From positions 45,431,346-45,495,345 of the forward strand of contig NC_087064.1 of the NCBI RefSeq assembly GCF_963678635.1: 64,000 nucleotides of DNA. The letters are read 5' to 3'. The notes under the pieces are model-generated. The model ran no database searches and was not told where the DNA came from. It saw only the letters and a program-made list of their open reading frames with translations. Origin of the DNA: Symsagittifera roscoffensis. Its lineage: Eukaryota; Xenacoelomorpha; Acoela; Convolutidae. This document shows, piece after piece, positions 21,164-30,655 of this stretch (the stretch's first letter is position 1; each line of letters opens with the position of its first letter). The position numbers were made by a program, and so were the translations under genes.

Positions 21164-21390
21164 TTAGACAAGTTATATGAATCGTACCTGTGGATATAAT
21201 CAAGGGTTTTGGAAAGTTGGAGGAATAGTTCGAGTAGAGTGTAGAAAATTAAAAAAATGTTACAAAAAATGATTAGGATTATTAGAAAAGATTCAAGTAT
21301 ATCAAAAAGAAATATTATAAAGGTTTCAAGTATTGTAAAAAAATGTTTAAGATTTATGAGTATTTGAGTAACTGATTGAGAGAAGAGCAT
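21160..21390 (-). CDS. 76-residue membrane miniprotein
   Basis: Starts at an ATG at 21390 and ends in a TGA that shares ATGA with the next ORF. Residues about 20-55 are almost entirely Ile, Leu, Phe and Tyr, consistent with one long or two short membrane helices. The tail is polar (DYIHRYDSYNLSK). It opens the 3' cassette after a 600-nt gap from integrase. No family recognised. Confidence 0.5.
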   Translation of the reverse strand: MLFSQSVTQILINLKHFFTILETFIIFLFDILESFLIILIIFCNIFLIFYTLLELFLQLSKTLDYIHRYDSYNLSK

Positions 21391-21988
21391 TTAAGAAATG
21401 ATCTCTTGGTCGAATATTTTTTGCTGTTTGAGGCGATTTTCAAGTGTGGTCGGATTATTTATTAGTTTTTTGACAAGTGGGTTGAGTTTTGTAAAAAATT
21501 GTTGGGGGCAATTTTCATGGTGATCGGGAGGTCGTCTTTTTCTTTATTTTTGTTTGTCAAATGATCCGGGGTATGGTGAGATTTTCATACTTTAGGCTAA
21601 TTAAAATGTTCATTTTGTTACTTTAGGCTAAGTTAACAAATTTGCTTTGGGGGTATTCGTGGTCTGAGTTGGGGAAATATTGTTGATCTTTGGGTTATTA
21701 GATAAGGGAGGGGTACGGTATTATGGTGATATTTATTTTAGTTGTCAAGTCGGAGTGGTTTGCTTATTTTTGACCTGGAGGTCGTAAAGTTATAGTTATA
21801 GATGTGCCTGGAGTTCTATATGATTCGTCTAATTGGTCTTAGTTTGAGTTAGAGAAAGTGGCGGATTGGATGAATCCTATTGGTCTATTTTGAACTAGAA
21901 TTATTGCGTACTTGTCAGCATGTTATTTTGAAAAATGTAAATGAAAAATGTTTCGAAGGTTTCAAGATAGTGAAGTATAATGTTAAAA
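21391..21988. other. Non-coding gap between integrase and the 3' cassette
   Basis: All minus-strand frames are broken. The element TTAGCCTAAAGTA occurs twice on the minus strand (near 21590 and 21625), each preceded by a T-rich stretch, so it could hold 3' splice sites for a subgenomic env-type message. That is an inference; no transcript evidence exists here. Confidence 0.4.
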
Positions 21989-23377
21989 TTACTTTTGAAA
22001 TTCCACTTTCTTTAAAATTTTAGATTGGGGGATGAATATTTTATAGTTTTTACGTGGTTGATTTCGGAGTCTTGTTGTTTTTCTATTTTCTGATTTGTCG
22101 ATTTGTTCTTGGGGTATTATTTGTTCGGTCATTTTTCTATTTTTTCTTTGTTTTGGAGATTCTTTATGGTTTTGTGTATTGTTTTTGGTGGCGGTTGGTT
22201 TTGTGTTTTGATTTTCGGTGGGGTTGTCATTTTGTTCTGTGTTATTCAGATGTGGTTCATTTTGAATGATTTTTAATCCTGTGAAAGAATATAATTGAGT
22301 TAATTCGCGGAGTGCGTATTCTTTTGGGTAATAAGGTAGTAGGTTGTTTCGATGTTGAACGATTTCTTTTTTGTTTGAGTCGGTAATTTTATATGTGACC
22401 TCAGTGGGTCTTGCAATTATTTGGTATGGTCCTTTTCGAAGGGGTTGTAATTTTTTAGAAATTCCCTTTTGAGTATTAAAATTAGGTATTAAAACAAATG
22501 TTCCAATTTTTAATTCGGAGGCTGGTGTAAAACGTGAATTGATTTGTTCATTAATGTTTTGTCTTTGTAATAACTTTTTTGTTATTTTTTGATAAATTTC
22601 ATTGTGTTTTTTATCTCTATTTAGAATCCATTCGGTGTGTGTACCGGAGGCTAGTTTAAGAATTTGTGGGTGATGAAAATGATCTTCATCGTGTGTATGT
22701 AAAGGTAGGTTATAACAAATTGAGTCTTTATTTGGTTGACAATAACCTTGTGCGTTTTTATGAGAATTTGCTGTAAACATTATTGGTTTGCGTGGCTTTT
22801 GGTTAAAAACCATTTCGTATGGTGACATTCCTAAAGTTGTCGTTATTTGTGAATTATACGCTAAGGGAAATAATTTTACATCTGCTGACCATTCGGTATA
22901 TTTTGTATCATTTCCGTTGATGATACATCTAAGATATTCTTGTAATGAACGGTTCATACCTTCGACTAAGCCATTTGTCCAAGGTGCATGAGATGTACGT
23001 GGTTTGTGTTTAATGTTATATAAATGACATAGTGTGATAATTTCATTATTTATGAATTCTGTACCGTTGTCTGTAACTAAAATTTCTGGTAGTCCGAATT
23101 TTGCTATCCAGTGTTCATAGAGTGTTGTGTAAGCGTAATAAGCGTTACAATGTGGTACTGGGTTAAGTGCTACATAATGTGTAAATGCGTCAACAATTAC
23201 CATAATGTAGGAGTTTCCTTCTGATGAGGGTGAAATTGGTCCTTTAGTATCAAATGAGATACGATGATTAAAGTACAAACTTTGTCCTTTAAAATCTTGT
23301 TTTTGTGCTATTTGTTTTTGATTTGGGTAAGGTTTATTTAGTTGACATACTATACAGGCATTGCATAGTACTTTTAT
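21989..23377 (-). CDS. pol (IN): Integrase, catalytic core and GPY/F C-terminal domain
   Basis: The frame is open from just after an in-frame TGA (23378-23380) and is in the same frame as the RNase H ORF. It begins with the CNACIVC zinc-binding cysteine pair. It continues with the core Asp in SFDTKGP, Asp in VTDNGTEF and Glu in GLVEGMNR, spaced D-59-D-35-E, and a GPY/F motif LRKGPYQII about 280 residues into the core. The C-terminal tail is basic and rich in Asn and Gln. Integrase inserts the cDNA; the GPY/F domain is diagnostic for Metaviridae and relatives. There is no suitable ATG at the start, so it should be part of the polyprotein upstream, reached only if the TGA is bypassed. Confidence 0.88.
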   Translation of the reverse strand: MKVLCNACIVCQLNKPYPNQKQIAQKQDFKGQSLYFNHRISFDTKGPISPSSEGNSYIMVIVDAFTHYVALNPVPHCNAYYAYTTLYEHWIAKFGLPEILVTDNGTEFINNEIITLCHLYNIKHKPRTSHAPWTNGLVEGMNRSLQEYLRCIINGNDTKYTEWSADVKLFPLAYNSQITTTLGMSPYEMVFNQKPRKPIMFTANSHKNAQGYCQPNKDSICYNLPLHTHDEDHFHHPQILKLASGTHTEWILNRDKKHNEIYQKITKKLLQRQNINEQINSRFTPASELKIGTFVLIPNFNTQKGISKKLQPLRKGPYQIIARPTEVTYKITDSNKKEIVQHRNNLLPYYPKEYALRELTQLYSFTGLKIIQNEPHLNNTEQNDNPTENQNTKPTATKNNTQNHKESPKQRKNRKMTEQIIPQEQIDKSENRKTTRLRNQPRKNYKIFIPQSKILKKVEFQK

Positions 23378-24754
23378 TCAAATTGGTGCATTTGGGAAAT
23401 AAAAGTTTTGTATAAAATTTGAATATGTTTTCTCTGATCCAGAGTGTCCTTTAATATTTTGTGTATGTGAAATATTAAAAGCTATAAGAATCATACTTAA
23501 AGGGAGACATGGAACTGTAGATTCATTCAGGTTATACTCTAAAAGGTCTGTATTTTCGTTAATTGTTGTGTTGTTAAATTTGCGAAAGTATCGGAGGAGT
23601 GTTTTGTTTCCTTGAATGGTTGAATCTGCCTTGACAGGTTTAGTTTTATATTTGTGCCATGATTTTAGTTGTCTAATTATCGGGTCAAGATTTTGATACT
23701 GTTTCAGTGTTGAAATTGTAATCGTTTCTGTTGGAGAGAGAAAAATGTTTTCAATTTCGAATTTAGATAAGGGTATTGTATCAAGTGGGTCGTGAAGGTC
23801 AAAAACTTGATTTATTGTGTATTTTGAATCATTTGTTTGTGGTCCTGATAAATTTATTTTATCAGTTAAATCTTCTTTTTCAATTAGTGGAAAATGGTCT
23901 TTCTTAGGCAGGTGTTGTTTTGTTCGTTTTTGTTGGGTGTTATTTTTTATCCATTGAGAATATGGGATTGGTTTGAAAGTTGATGTTCCAAGTAGATCAA
24001 CTTCATAATGATTATTTTGACAATCTAAATAAAGTGGGAAATGTTGTAAATTATTTATTTGTGATTGTTCAATATCAGTTTTTACTGCATATTTGCATTC
24101 CAATCGGGGTGATGTTTCGTTTTCTGCAAGGTAGAATTTTATGTTTTTGGGTATTTCAACTGTTGTTTTTCGTGTAAGTAATTCAGGTGGTGTATTTCGA
24201 CTTAAGGTGTCTGGTAATGCAAGATTTTTTCCTGCAGTCCAAACTATATGTAAGTTTGGAAATTTCATTAGAATTAGTTGAAATCTGTAAACTCGGTGGT
24301 TTGGGTTAGATTTTTGTGTAAAGAGAAAGATGATTGGTTTATGGTCTGTGAATAGAACTGTTGGATGTTTTGATCCAAGTATCAGAAATTCATATTCTGT
24401 CAGTGTATATATTATGGCTGTACATTCTCTCATTAGAGTTGAGAGTCGTAGCTCTGCTTGAGTGAATAATCGAGAATTTGCTGATATGAGGTTCATTTTA
24501 TTTGTACCATTATGTGATTGTAATAGTGCTGCACCGATGCCAAAGTTCGAAGCATCGCACATTGCATAAAATGGTTGATTTGAATCTGGAATTGTGTTTG
24601 AAATTTGTTCAGTTAAAAGTTTCTTTATTTCTTCAAATCGTGTTTGATGTTCTGTGTTCCATTCAAAATTTATTTTTTGTTGTCTAAGGATGTTATAAAA
24701 TGGTCGTAGATATAATTGCATTTTATAAACATATTTACTTAAAAAGTTTAACAT
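23378..24754 (-). CDS. pol (RH): RNase H and integrase N-terminal zinc region
   Basis: Residues 1-35 are the RT connection. RNase H follows with Asp67 in MCDAS, Glu110 in RECTAII and Asp137 in FTDHKP, the expected DED set. A spacer of about 230 residues leads to the H-H half of the integrase zinc site (SHTQNIKGHSG). The ORF ends in a TGA, with the C-C half and the integrase core continuing in the same frame. It overlaps the RT ORF by 7 nt in the -1 frame, and the true shared open window upstream of the ATG is longer, about 60 nt. Thus the conserved RT thumb is divided between two frames. It acts with RT on the RNA-DNA hybrid in the particle. Confidence 0.85.
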   Translation of the reverse strand: MLNFLSKYVYKMQLYLRPFYNILRQQKINFEWNTEHQTRFEEIKKLLTEQISNTIPDSNQPFYAMCDASNFGIGAALLQSHNGTNKMNLISANSRLFTQAELRLSTLMRECTAIIYTLTEYEFLILGSKHPTVLFTDHKPIIFLFTQKSNPNHRVYRFQLILMKFPNLHIVWTAGKNLALPDTLSRNTPPELLTRKTTVEIPKNIKFYLAENETSPRLECKYAVKTDIEQSQINNLQHFPLYLDCQNNHYEVDLLGTSTFKPIPYSQWIKNNTQQKRTKQHLPKKDHFPLIEKEDLTDKINLSGPQTNDSKYTINQVFDLHDPLDTIPLSKFEIENIFLSPTETITISTLKQYQNLDPIIRQLKSWHKYKTKPVKADSTIQGNKTLLRYFRKFNNTTINENTDLLEYNLNESTVPCLPLSMILIAFNISHTQNIKGHSGSEKTYSNFIQNFYFPNAPI

Positions 24755-27700
24755 TCCAAGAAATTCTTGGATTTTCTTTTTATTTGTTGTGGTTGAAGTT
24801 TTTGAATAGCGTCAATGCGTGATTTCAATGGAGTGATTGTTTTTCTTTCTATATTATGTCCTAAGAATTTAACTCTTGTCAAAAAGAAGTGTGATTTATC
24901 GGGGGCGGCCTTCAGATTTTCGTTCTGAAGTATTTGGTGATATTTTTCTAAAACATTGAACATCTCGTCTTTTGTTTGTGATTGCATAAAAACATCGTCT
25001 AAATAGGTGATTGCGTTTTTCTTGAGTATTAGTGGTCTAAAAATTTTGCTCATAAAAGCTGAAAATGCTGCTGGTCCTATGGATATTCCATAGAATAAGC
25101 GGTTGAATTCATATTGTTGGTTTCCGATAACAAATTGTGTTAAACGTCGTGATTGTTCATCTAGTGGCATTTGATTGTATGCACTATTCATATCGGCGGT
25201 TGTAAAGTATTTGCCGTTTATTTTTGTTAAAATAACTTGTATTGGTTCAATGGGCCAATTACATTTTGATTCATCTATGAGTGAATTGAGGTATCTAGCG
25301 TCGAGAACGATTTTTAATGATTCTCCTTTAGCTAGAATGATAACGGGGTTGATAAATGTGTTGCCTTTTGGTTGTTCTTCTTTATTAACTGGTGATATAA
25401 TGTTGTATTGTTCTAAAATATCGAGTAATCTGTTCACTTTATCATGTAAGTGAATTGGTACTTTACTTGCTCTCTGTTTTTTGAAAACTGCGTCTGGTTT
25501 TAACGGGAGATGTAGTGATGAACTGATTTTGCCAACATCAAATTTTGATGTTGCATAGACTGATGAATATTTAATTAGCTGTTTGGCTAACTTTTCGAAT
25601 TCGTCTTGTGTTATTTGTGAATGTTGGAAATTAAACATTGTTAAAAATTTTTGTTGGTCCTCTGTGTAGTTACTTATGTTGAATGTAGGTTTGAAATATG
25701 GAGTTTTTGTGAAATAATCCGTATTTCTGTTTTCGTTACTTATTATATTATTTATAGATAATTCTTCATTAAGAATTGTAGATTGGCAAATATCTAGTAA
25801 TTGGAGTATATTATTTACGCGATAGGCTTTTTCGTGTATTGGTGATATTGTAGCGTTGGTTTCACAATATCCTAAAAGTCCTAAAGGTAATGTTACTTGG
25901 TAAGGTGTGTTGTTATAGACATGTAAGGAAATGATATCGGAATTCGAATTTTTCAAATATTTTATGGATGAGATTGTGATTTTGAAAAATTTGTGAATAG
26001 GTTTGAATTCAAATTCTGACATATAAAATTTTTGTTTGTTTTGTTCTTTATCATATTGGTGAACTTGTTTGATTGAAAAATTATAGATATTTCCTGATAG
26101 TGGTTTCAAGTGTTTTCTTTGTTGGTTAAATATCGGGTAGAATTTTGAAAAGAATGGTGGTTGTTTATTTAATCTTTGAAAAAATGTTAAGGATGTTTCT
26201 TTTGTTTTTGTATATTTATCTTTGATTAATATTTTACTATTTAGTATGTTAATTGTTGGTATATACTTCGAAATAAATGGTATTCCAATGATATTATATT
26301 TAATGTCAGTGATATGGAATATTTGTTTAAATGGCTTATTTAAAATTTTGCTTTGTTCCATTGTTCTGGTGGGGAGGAGAAATAATTGGATTTTTCCGTA
26401 GTTTATCAATGTTGATCCTTGTGCTGTTGCTAACTTACTGGAGGTTTCAAGAGGTGTTAGCTTTGGGTGTAAAGTTTTTATTTCATTCCATGTGGGGATG
26501 TTTATTATGTTTGATTCTGCTCCTGAATCAATTAAAAAATCTATTTCAAGGTCTGGTGGTTGAAATTCTTTATTTCTTGGGCTTTCTAAGAGAAATGGTA
26601 TTGTCCAAATTTTTTCTTTGGGTTGTTCTTTTTGTATATTTTGATAAATGTGGTTTGTATTCAAGCATTTTGTTTTGGTATTTTTATTGGTTTGATTTGT
26701 AGTGTTAATCTCATTTGTTTCTTGCGTCGTTGGTGTGGAATTTATGGGTGTAGTGTAATAATTTTGAAGAAATTCTGATTGATTTTCATATATGTGTGAT
26801 GAAAAGGGTTGTTCATATATGACAGATTCATAGTCATTTTCGACTTTTATCATATTGATAGAAAGAGTGTTTTCAGTATCACTTTCTGAATCTGATGATG
26901 TACAGTTTATTTGATTGAGTTGTAACGTATCAGTTACTGTGTCATCAATACCTGGAGGGTCTGATGTTGTTTCTGGGTTAGATTGTACTTGATTGATTTG
27001 TCTTTGATGTTTAGGTGTACTACTTCTGTGGCGATTATTAGAATTATTATAGTTATTATTATTCCGGTGTGGTGATTGGGAATAATTTCTATAACGATTA
27101 TTATAACTTGAGTGTCGATTTTGTGAATTATTTCGCGATCTGTTTTGGTAATTATTGTTTGGTCTGTTATAGTTCGATCGATTATATGAGTTATTCCTTG
27201 ATTGATTGTTCGGGTAATTCTGGTTTCGGTTGTTTGAATAACTTCTATTTCGATTATAGGAGTAGTTTCTATTCCTATTGTATGATGAATTTCGTGATTG
27301 GTTGTTTGGATAGTAGTTATTTCTTGATTGGGAATTAGATCTAGAAACAAATCGTTGTGTATTTGAATTTGATCTGGAGTAGTTACTTCTACTATTTGGT
27401 CTATTGTAGTGATTTTGTGATGAATTTTGTGTATTTCTTCGTTCTGGCGATCTTCCTCTATAACTTGAGTTATATGGTGATTGATTTCTTGTATAATTTG
27501 TATTGTTCGGGAGTGGTTTTCCTGAACTGTTGTTGCTGTGGACTGTTTTGTTCGGTAGATTTTGATCTTTTTTCATGTATTGATAGAATGATTTATTTGG
27601 TTCTTTATATTTTTGAGGTTTATTTTGATTGTCTTGCTGTTTTTGTCTACATTCGGAAATACTATGTCCGTATCGTCGGCAATAATTACACCATTTTTTG

Positions 27701-30213
27701 AAAGATGGTTTGCCTTTAAAGTTCGGGTTCTTTTCGTAAATATTGAGTATTTCAGTGATTTTTTCAACGAGGTCTGTCTCTGATTCCTGTATATTATTAA
27801 TATTAGTGGGAGTCGTTTCAATTCTATTAACGTATTGTAATTTCAGATTTTCCGTTTCTTCTAGTTTCATCGTGATTTCTGCTTGTTCTAATTTGTCTAC
27901 TAGTTTTCGAAAATCTAAATCGGGTTCTCGAATTGAAGAAGGATGGGATGCTCTCTTTTTTATTGCTATTTTCCTTAATTGTGGTGTTAAGGTCATCATT
28001 AAGATTTCTGTCATCTTTGTGTTTTTATAGTCATGTGTATTTAATGAATATGCTTTTCGAACTAGTGTTTCGATTCGTACTGCTATTTGCTTGATGGTTT
28101 CGTTTGGTAATCTGCGAATTTCATTACATAAAACTCTTTGTTGTTGTTTGTTTCTTTCGGAGTCAAACATTTTTGAAAATTCCTGTGTAAACCTTTTCCA
28201 GTTTGATTTTATTTCTAGAGGTAGTACTGAAAACCATTTTTGGGCTGCGCCATCTAAGGTTGTTTGTATTAACGCTGTGCGTCGATGTATCCAATTTTGA
28301 TGTAGTGGCGTATTAATTGGTTCAGGTCCAATATTTAAAATCAGGTTTGCTGTTACTGCATTTAAATAATCTTCTACAGAGTATTCAGGGTCTGTTCCTG
28401 TGAAAACCATTAAAGGTTTGTTTGATGTTATTGATGATCCACCCATAAGGTATGGATTCATTGTCATTTGTAATGATTCTGCTGCATTTGGCATTTGAGA
28501 AAAATTTGAAAGTTGGTTTCTTGTTATTTCATGTTGTTGGAGATAATATGGGAGTGGTATTTCATTTTGCATTTGTAATGGTTGATACGAGTGTGCAGTC
28601 ATTGGATTTTGTTGTTGAATTGGTTGAAAAGATTGTGTATTAATTAGATTTTGTTGTTGAATTGGTTGTTGATGTTGTGCATCTATTGGTTGTGGAGAAA
28701 AATTTCTATGATTTGTACGTGTTTTCTGTATTCCTTGTCTACGATATTCTTGAGTATTTGGTGCAAATATATCTGGTTGTAAGAAATCATCATCTGAGGA
28801 TAAATAATCCATTTGATAAGATGTCTGTTTTTTATTTTTATTTTGTTGAAAAAATGGGTAATTTTCACTGTGATCCTGTGGAGGATTTGTTTGGAAATTT
28901 ATTGAATTAGGTTGGGTCATTGGGTTATCCCAATTTCGAGATCTTGTATATTGGTTAAAATTTCTTTGTGGTTGATTATATGTTTTTGATGGATGTGTAT
29001 AATTATAATTATGGTCTGTAAAGTTGTTTCTAGTGAATGTTTTTCGTGTTTTTGATGGTATTGTCATGGGTCTGTATGTTTGGTAATCCATATGTGAATA
29101 TTTAGGGGCAACCGAAGGTTTAACGGTTGATTGTAAGGTTACCTGTGTTTGTGAAGGATTTGTATTTCTTGGTGTTGTTAAATTTGGGCGTATTGGTGAA
29201 ATACTTTGTTGTGTAGTTGTTGTGTGTACAATTTCTTCATTTATGAAGTGTGATGGTGTCTGGATATCTTGTTGAGTAAGATTCCTAGTTCCATTGAGGT
29301 TTTCATTGTGTATAACTGTAGAGTTTAAACTATTATTTTGTGTATCGGGCAAAAATGTATTATAGTTTAATGGTGTTGCATCAATGGTTAATGGTATTAC
29401 TTTTACATAATCTCTTATGTAAGATATCGTACTTATTGCTTGACTTGAGATTGATTGTGGGAAGCTTATAAATGCGGGATGAGACCATTCGGGGTCCCAA
29501 ACATAATCTGATTGTTCTGTGATAGCGGTATCATCGTTCGAGTTTTGGGGTCTAAAATTTTTTCTTGCTTGTGCAATTAAATCAATATTGTGTGTGAAAT
29601 AATCTATTATGAACCATGCCAAAATTTTTTGTAGATCGTGTTTTGTATGTTGTGAAACGTCGTCTTTCGTGAAATTTTCTTTAATGATGTTTAAATAACT
29701 AGAGAGTAGTGTGATTTCATGTCGTACTTTCAAATGTTTAGATGTTTCTGTCGGTGAGACATTTGTTATTGGGATTTCGTTTTCTAATATCGAAATATAA
29801 CTATATATTATTGCGAAAACTTCATTGGTGAATATGGAGTTTGCTCTTTGTGAGTTATGATATTGGATGCTTTTTATATATTCTGAAAAAACTTTTGAAA
29901 ATTCTAAATCAAGATCGTCTGTTTGAATTGTATATTTTCTATTATTATGGTTTGGTGAGGTGAATTCTATGGAGTAGATTCCATACTGTTGCGTTATGTT
30001 GCATATATCTTTTAAGTAGTGATCTATGATTTGTCTTTTGATTTTTACATCTGGGAACTCTGTTTTACATGGACTGATTCCGGGTTCAAATAAATTTAAT
30101 AGTAAATTTTTGCAAAATATATGCTGTCCTCTATCAGTGGTTGCATCTACTATAAAAGGAAAGATTTCATCATCATCTGGACTTTCTTCACCTGGGGTGT
30201 GCGTTGAGCTCAT
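24748..30213 (-). CDS. gag-pol: Gag-protease-reverse transcriptase, 1821 residues
   Basis: The order is: a 590-residue N-terminal extension with an ordered first 260 residues and then a Gln/Asn-rich linker; a Ty3-type capsid region at about 594-778 with WIHRRTALIQ and AAQKWFSVL; a CCHC knuckle (CNYCRRYGHSISEC) near 840; an Asn/Arg/Ser/Tyr-rich stretch at about 920-1055; protease with LIDSGAESNII near 1228; and RT from about 1560 with TADMNSAY and the active-site YLDD near 1743. There is no stop or frameshift between Gag and Pol, so both come from one frame unless processed. The ATG at 30213 lies within the last codons of the upstream small ORF. The frame ends early in the RT thumb at an A-rich run, where the rest continues in the -1 frame. 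Confidence 0.9.
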   Translation of the reverse strand: MSSTHTPGEESPDDDEIFPFIVDATTDRGQHIFCKNLLLNLFEPGISPCKTEFPDVKIKRQIIDHYLKDICNITQQYGIYSIEFTSPNHNNRKYTIQTDDLDLEFSKVFSEYIKSIQYHNSQRANSIFTNEVFAIIYSYISILENEIPITNVSPTETSKHLKVRHEITLLSSYLNIIKENFTKDDVSQHTKHDLQKILAWFIIDYFTHNIDLIAQARKNFRPQNSNDDTAITEQSDYVWDPEWSHPAFISFPQSISSQAISTISYIRDYVKVIPLTIDATPLNYNTFLPDTQNNSLNSTVIHNENLNGTRNLTQQDIQTPSHFINEEIVHTTTTQQSISPIRPNLTTPRNTNPSQTQVTLQSTVKPSVAPKYSHMDYQTYRPMTIPSKTRKTFTRNNFTDHNYNYTHPSKTYNQPQRNFNQYTRSRNWDNPMTQPNSINFQTNPPQDHSENYPFFQQNKNKKQTSYQMDYLSSDDDFLQPDIFAPNTQEYRRQGIQKTRTNHRNFSPQPIDAQHQQPIQQQNLINTQSFQPIQQQNPMTAHSYQPLQMQNEIPLPYYLQQHEITRNQLSNFSQMPNAAESLQMTMNPYLMGGSSITSNKPLMVFTGTDPEYSVEDYLNAVTANLILNIGPEPINTPLHQNWIHRRTALIQTTLDGAAQKWFSVLPLEIKSNWKRFTQEFSKMFDSERNKQQQRVLCNEIRRLPNETIKQIAVRIETLVRKAYSLNTHDYKNTKMTEILMMTLTPQLRKIAIKKRASHPSSIREPDLDFRKLVDKLEQAEITMKLEETENLKLQYVNRIETTPTNINNIQESETDLVEKITEILNIYEKNPNFKGKPSFKKWCNYCRRYGHSISECRQKQQDNQNKPQKYKEPNKSFYQYMKKDQNLPNKTVHSNNSSGKPLPNNTNYTRNQSPYNSSYRGRSPERRNTQNSSQNHYNRPNSRSNYSRSNSNTQRFVSRSNSQSRNNYYPNNQSRNSSYNRNRNYSYNRNRSYSNNRNQNYPNNQSRNNSYNRSNYNRPNNNYQNRSRNNSQNRHSSYNNRYRNYSQSPHRNNNNYNNSNNRHRSSTPKHQRQINQVQSNPETTSDPPGIDDTVTDTLQLNQINCTSSDSESDTENTLSINMIKVENDYESVIYEQPFSSHIYENQSEFLQNYYTTPINSTPTTQETNEINTTNQTNKNTKTKCLNTNHIYQNIQKEQPKEKIWTIPFLLESPRNKEFQPPDLEIDFLIDSGAESNIINIPTWNEIKTLHPKLTPLETSSKLATAQGSTLINYGKIQLFLLPTRTMEQSKILNKPFKQIFHITDIKYNIIGIPFISKYIPTINILNSKILIKDKYTKTKETSLTFFQRLNKQPPFFSKFYPIFNQQRKHLKPLSGNIYNFSIKQVHQYDKEQNKQKFYMSEFEFKPIHKFFKITISSIKYLKNSNSDIISLHVYNNTPYQVTLPLGLLGYCETNATISPIHEKAYRVNNILQLLDICQSTILNEELSINNIISNENRNTDYFTKTPYFKPTFNISNYTEDQQKFLTMFNFQHSQITQDEFEKLAKQLIKYSSVYATSKFDVGKISSSLHLPLKPDAVFKKQRASKVPIHLHDKVNRLLDILEQYNIISPVNKEEQPKGNTFINPVIILAKGESLKIVLDARYLNSLIDESKCNWPIEPIQVILTKINGKYFTTADMNSAYNQMPLDEQSRRLTQFVIGNQQYEFNRLFYGISIGPAAFSAFMSKIFRPLILKKNAITYLDDVFMQSQTKDEMFNVLEKYHQILQNENLKAAPDKSHFFLTRVKFLGHNIERKTITPLKSRIDAIQKLQPQQIKRKSKNFLEC

Positions 30214-30655
30214 TTTTTCGTTCGATGACTGTTAATATGTAATTATTAATGTGTCGAATTGGTTGATTCCAATTATATAAATGTACTGGTTTGTGTTTAT
30301 ACTGCTTTTTTATTCTTCTTTTTCCTCTTTTTGATGAATTTGAAGTTGTTTCTGAGTCAGAAAAATATAATTGATCGTGAAGTGGGTAATTTTTATCTAT
30401 TGATTCTTTTAGTTTGTAAAGTTCGTCTAAACTGTTGGTTTCTGATTCTGAAAATGCGTTTCGATTTTTTGAAAATCTTTTTCGTGTTATTTGTCTTTGT
30501 TTCGTTATTATTTTTCTTTTTAGTGTTTGTCGTTTTGTTCGAATGTATCCAACTGTTTGTGTATGAGGTGTGATTACAAGATCGTATTTTTTGTTATCTA
30601 TTTCACAATTGTGTAAAACGATTGTTTGTTTATTTCCTAGGTTTTTAAATGACAT
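30188..30655 (-). CDS. 155-residue basic protein upstream of Gag
   Basis: Starts at an ATG and ends 26 nt inside the gag frame. It is strongly basic in the middle (RTKRQTLKRKIITKQRQITRKR) and again near KRGKRRIKKQYKHK, with acidic and Ser-rich stretches between. Such composition suits an RNA-binding or nuclear-localised accessory protein. It is the first sizeable ORF after the leader, so it should be translated by scanning, with gag reached by leaky scanning or reinitiation. I know no equivalent in standard gypsy elements. Confidence 0.6.
   Translation of the reverse strand: MSFKNLGNKQTIVLHNCEIDNKKYDLVITPHTQTVGYIRTKRQTLKRKIITKQRQITRKRFSKNRNAFSESETNSLDELYKLKESIDKNYPLHDQLYFSDSETTSNSSKRGKRRIKKQYKHKPVHLYNWNQPIRHINNYILTVIERKNELNAHPR

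Noticed and set aside
26934-27350. 138-codon minus-strand frame inside gag
   Set aside because: It overlaps the Asn/Arg/Ser tract in another frame and consists of Ile/Thr repeats, a frame shadow of low-complexity coding.
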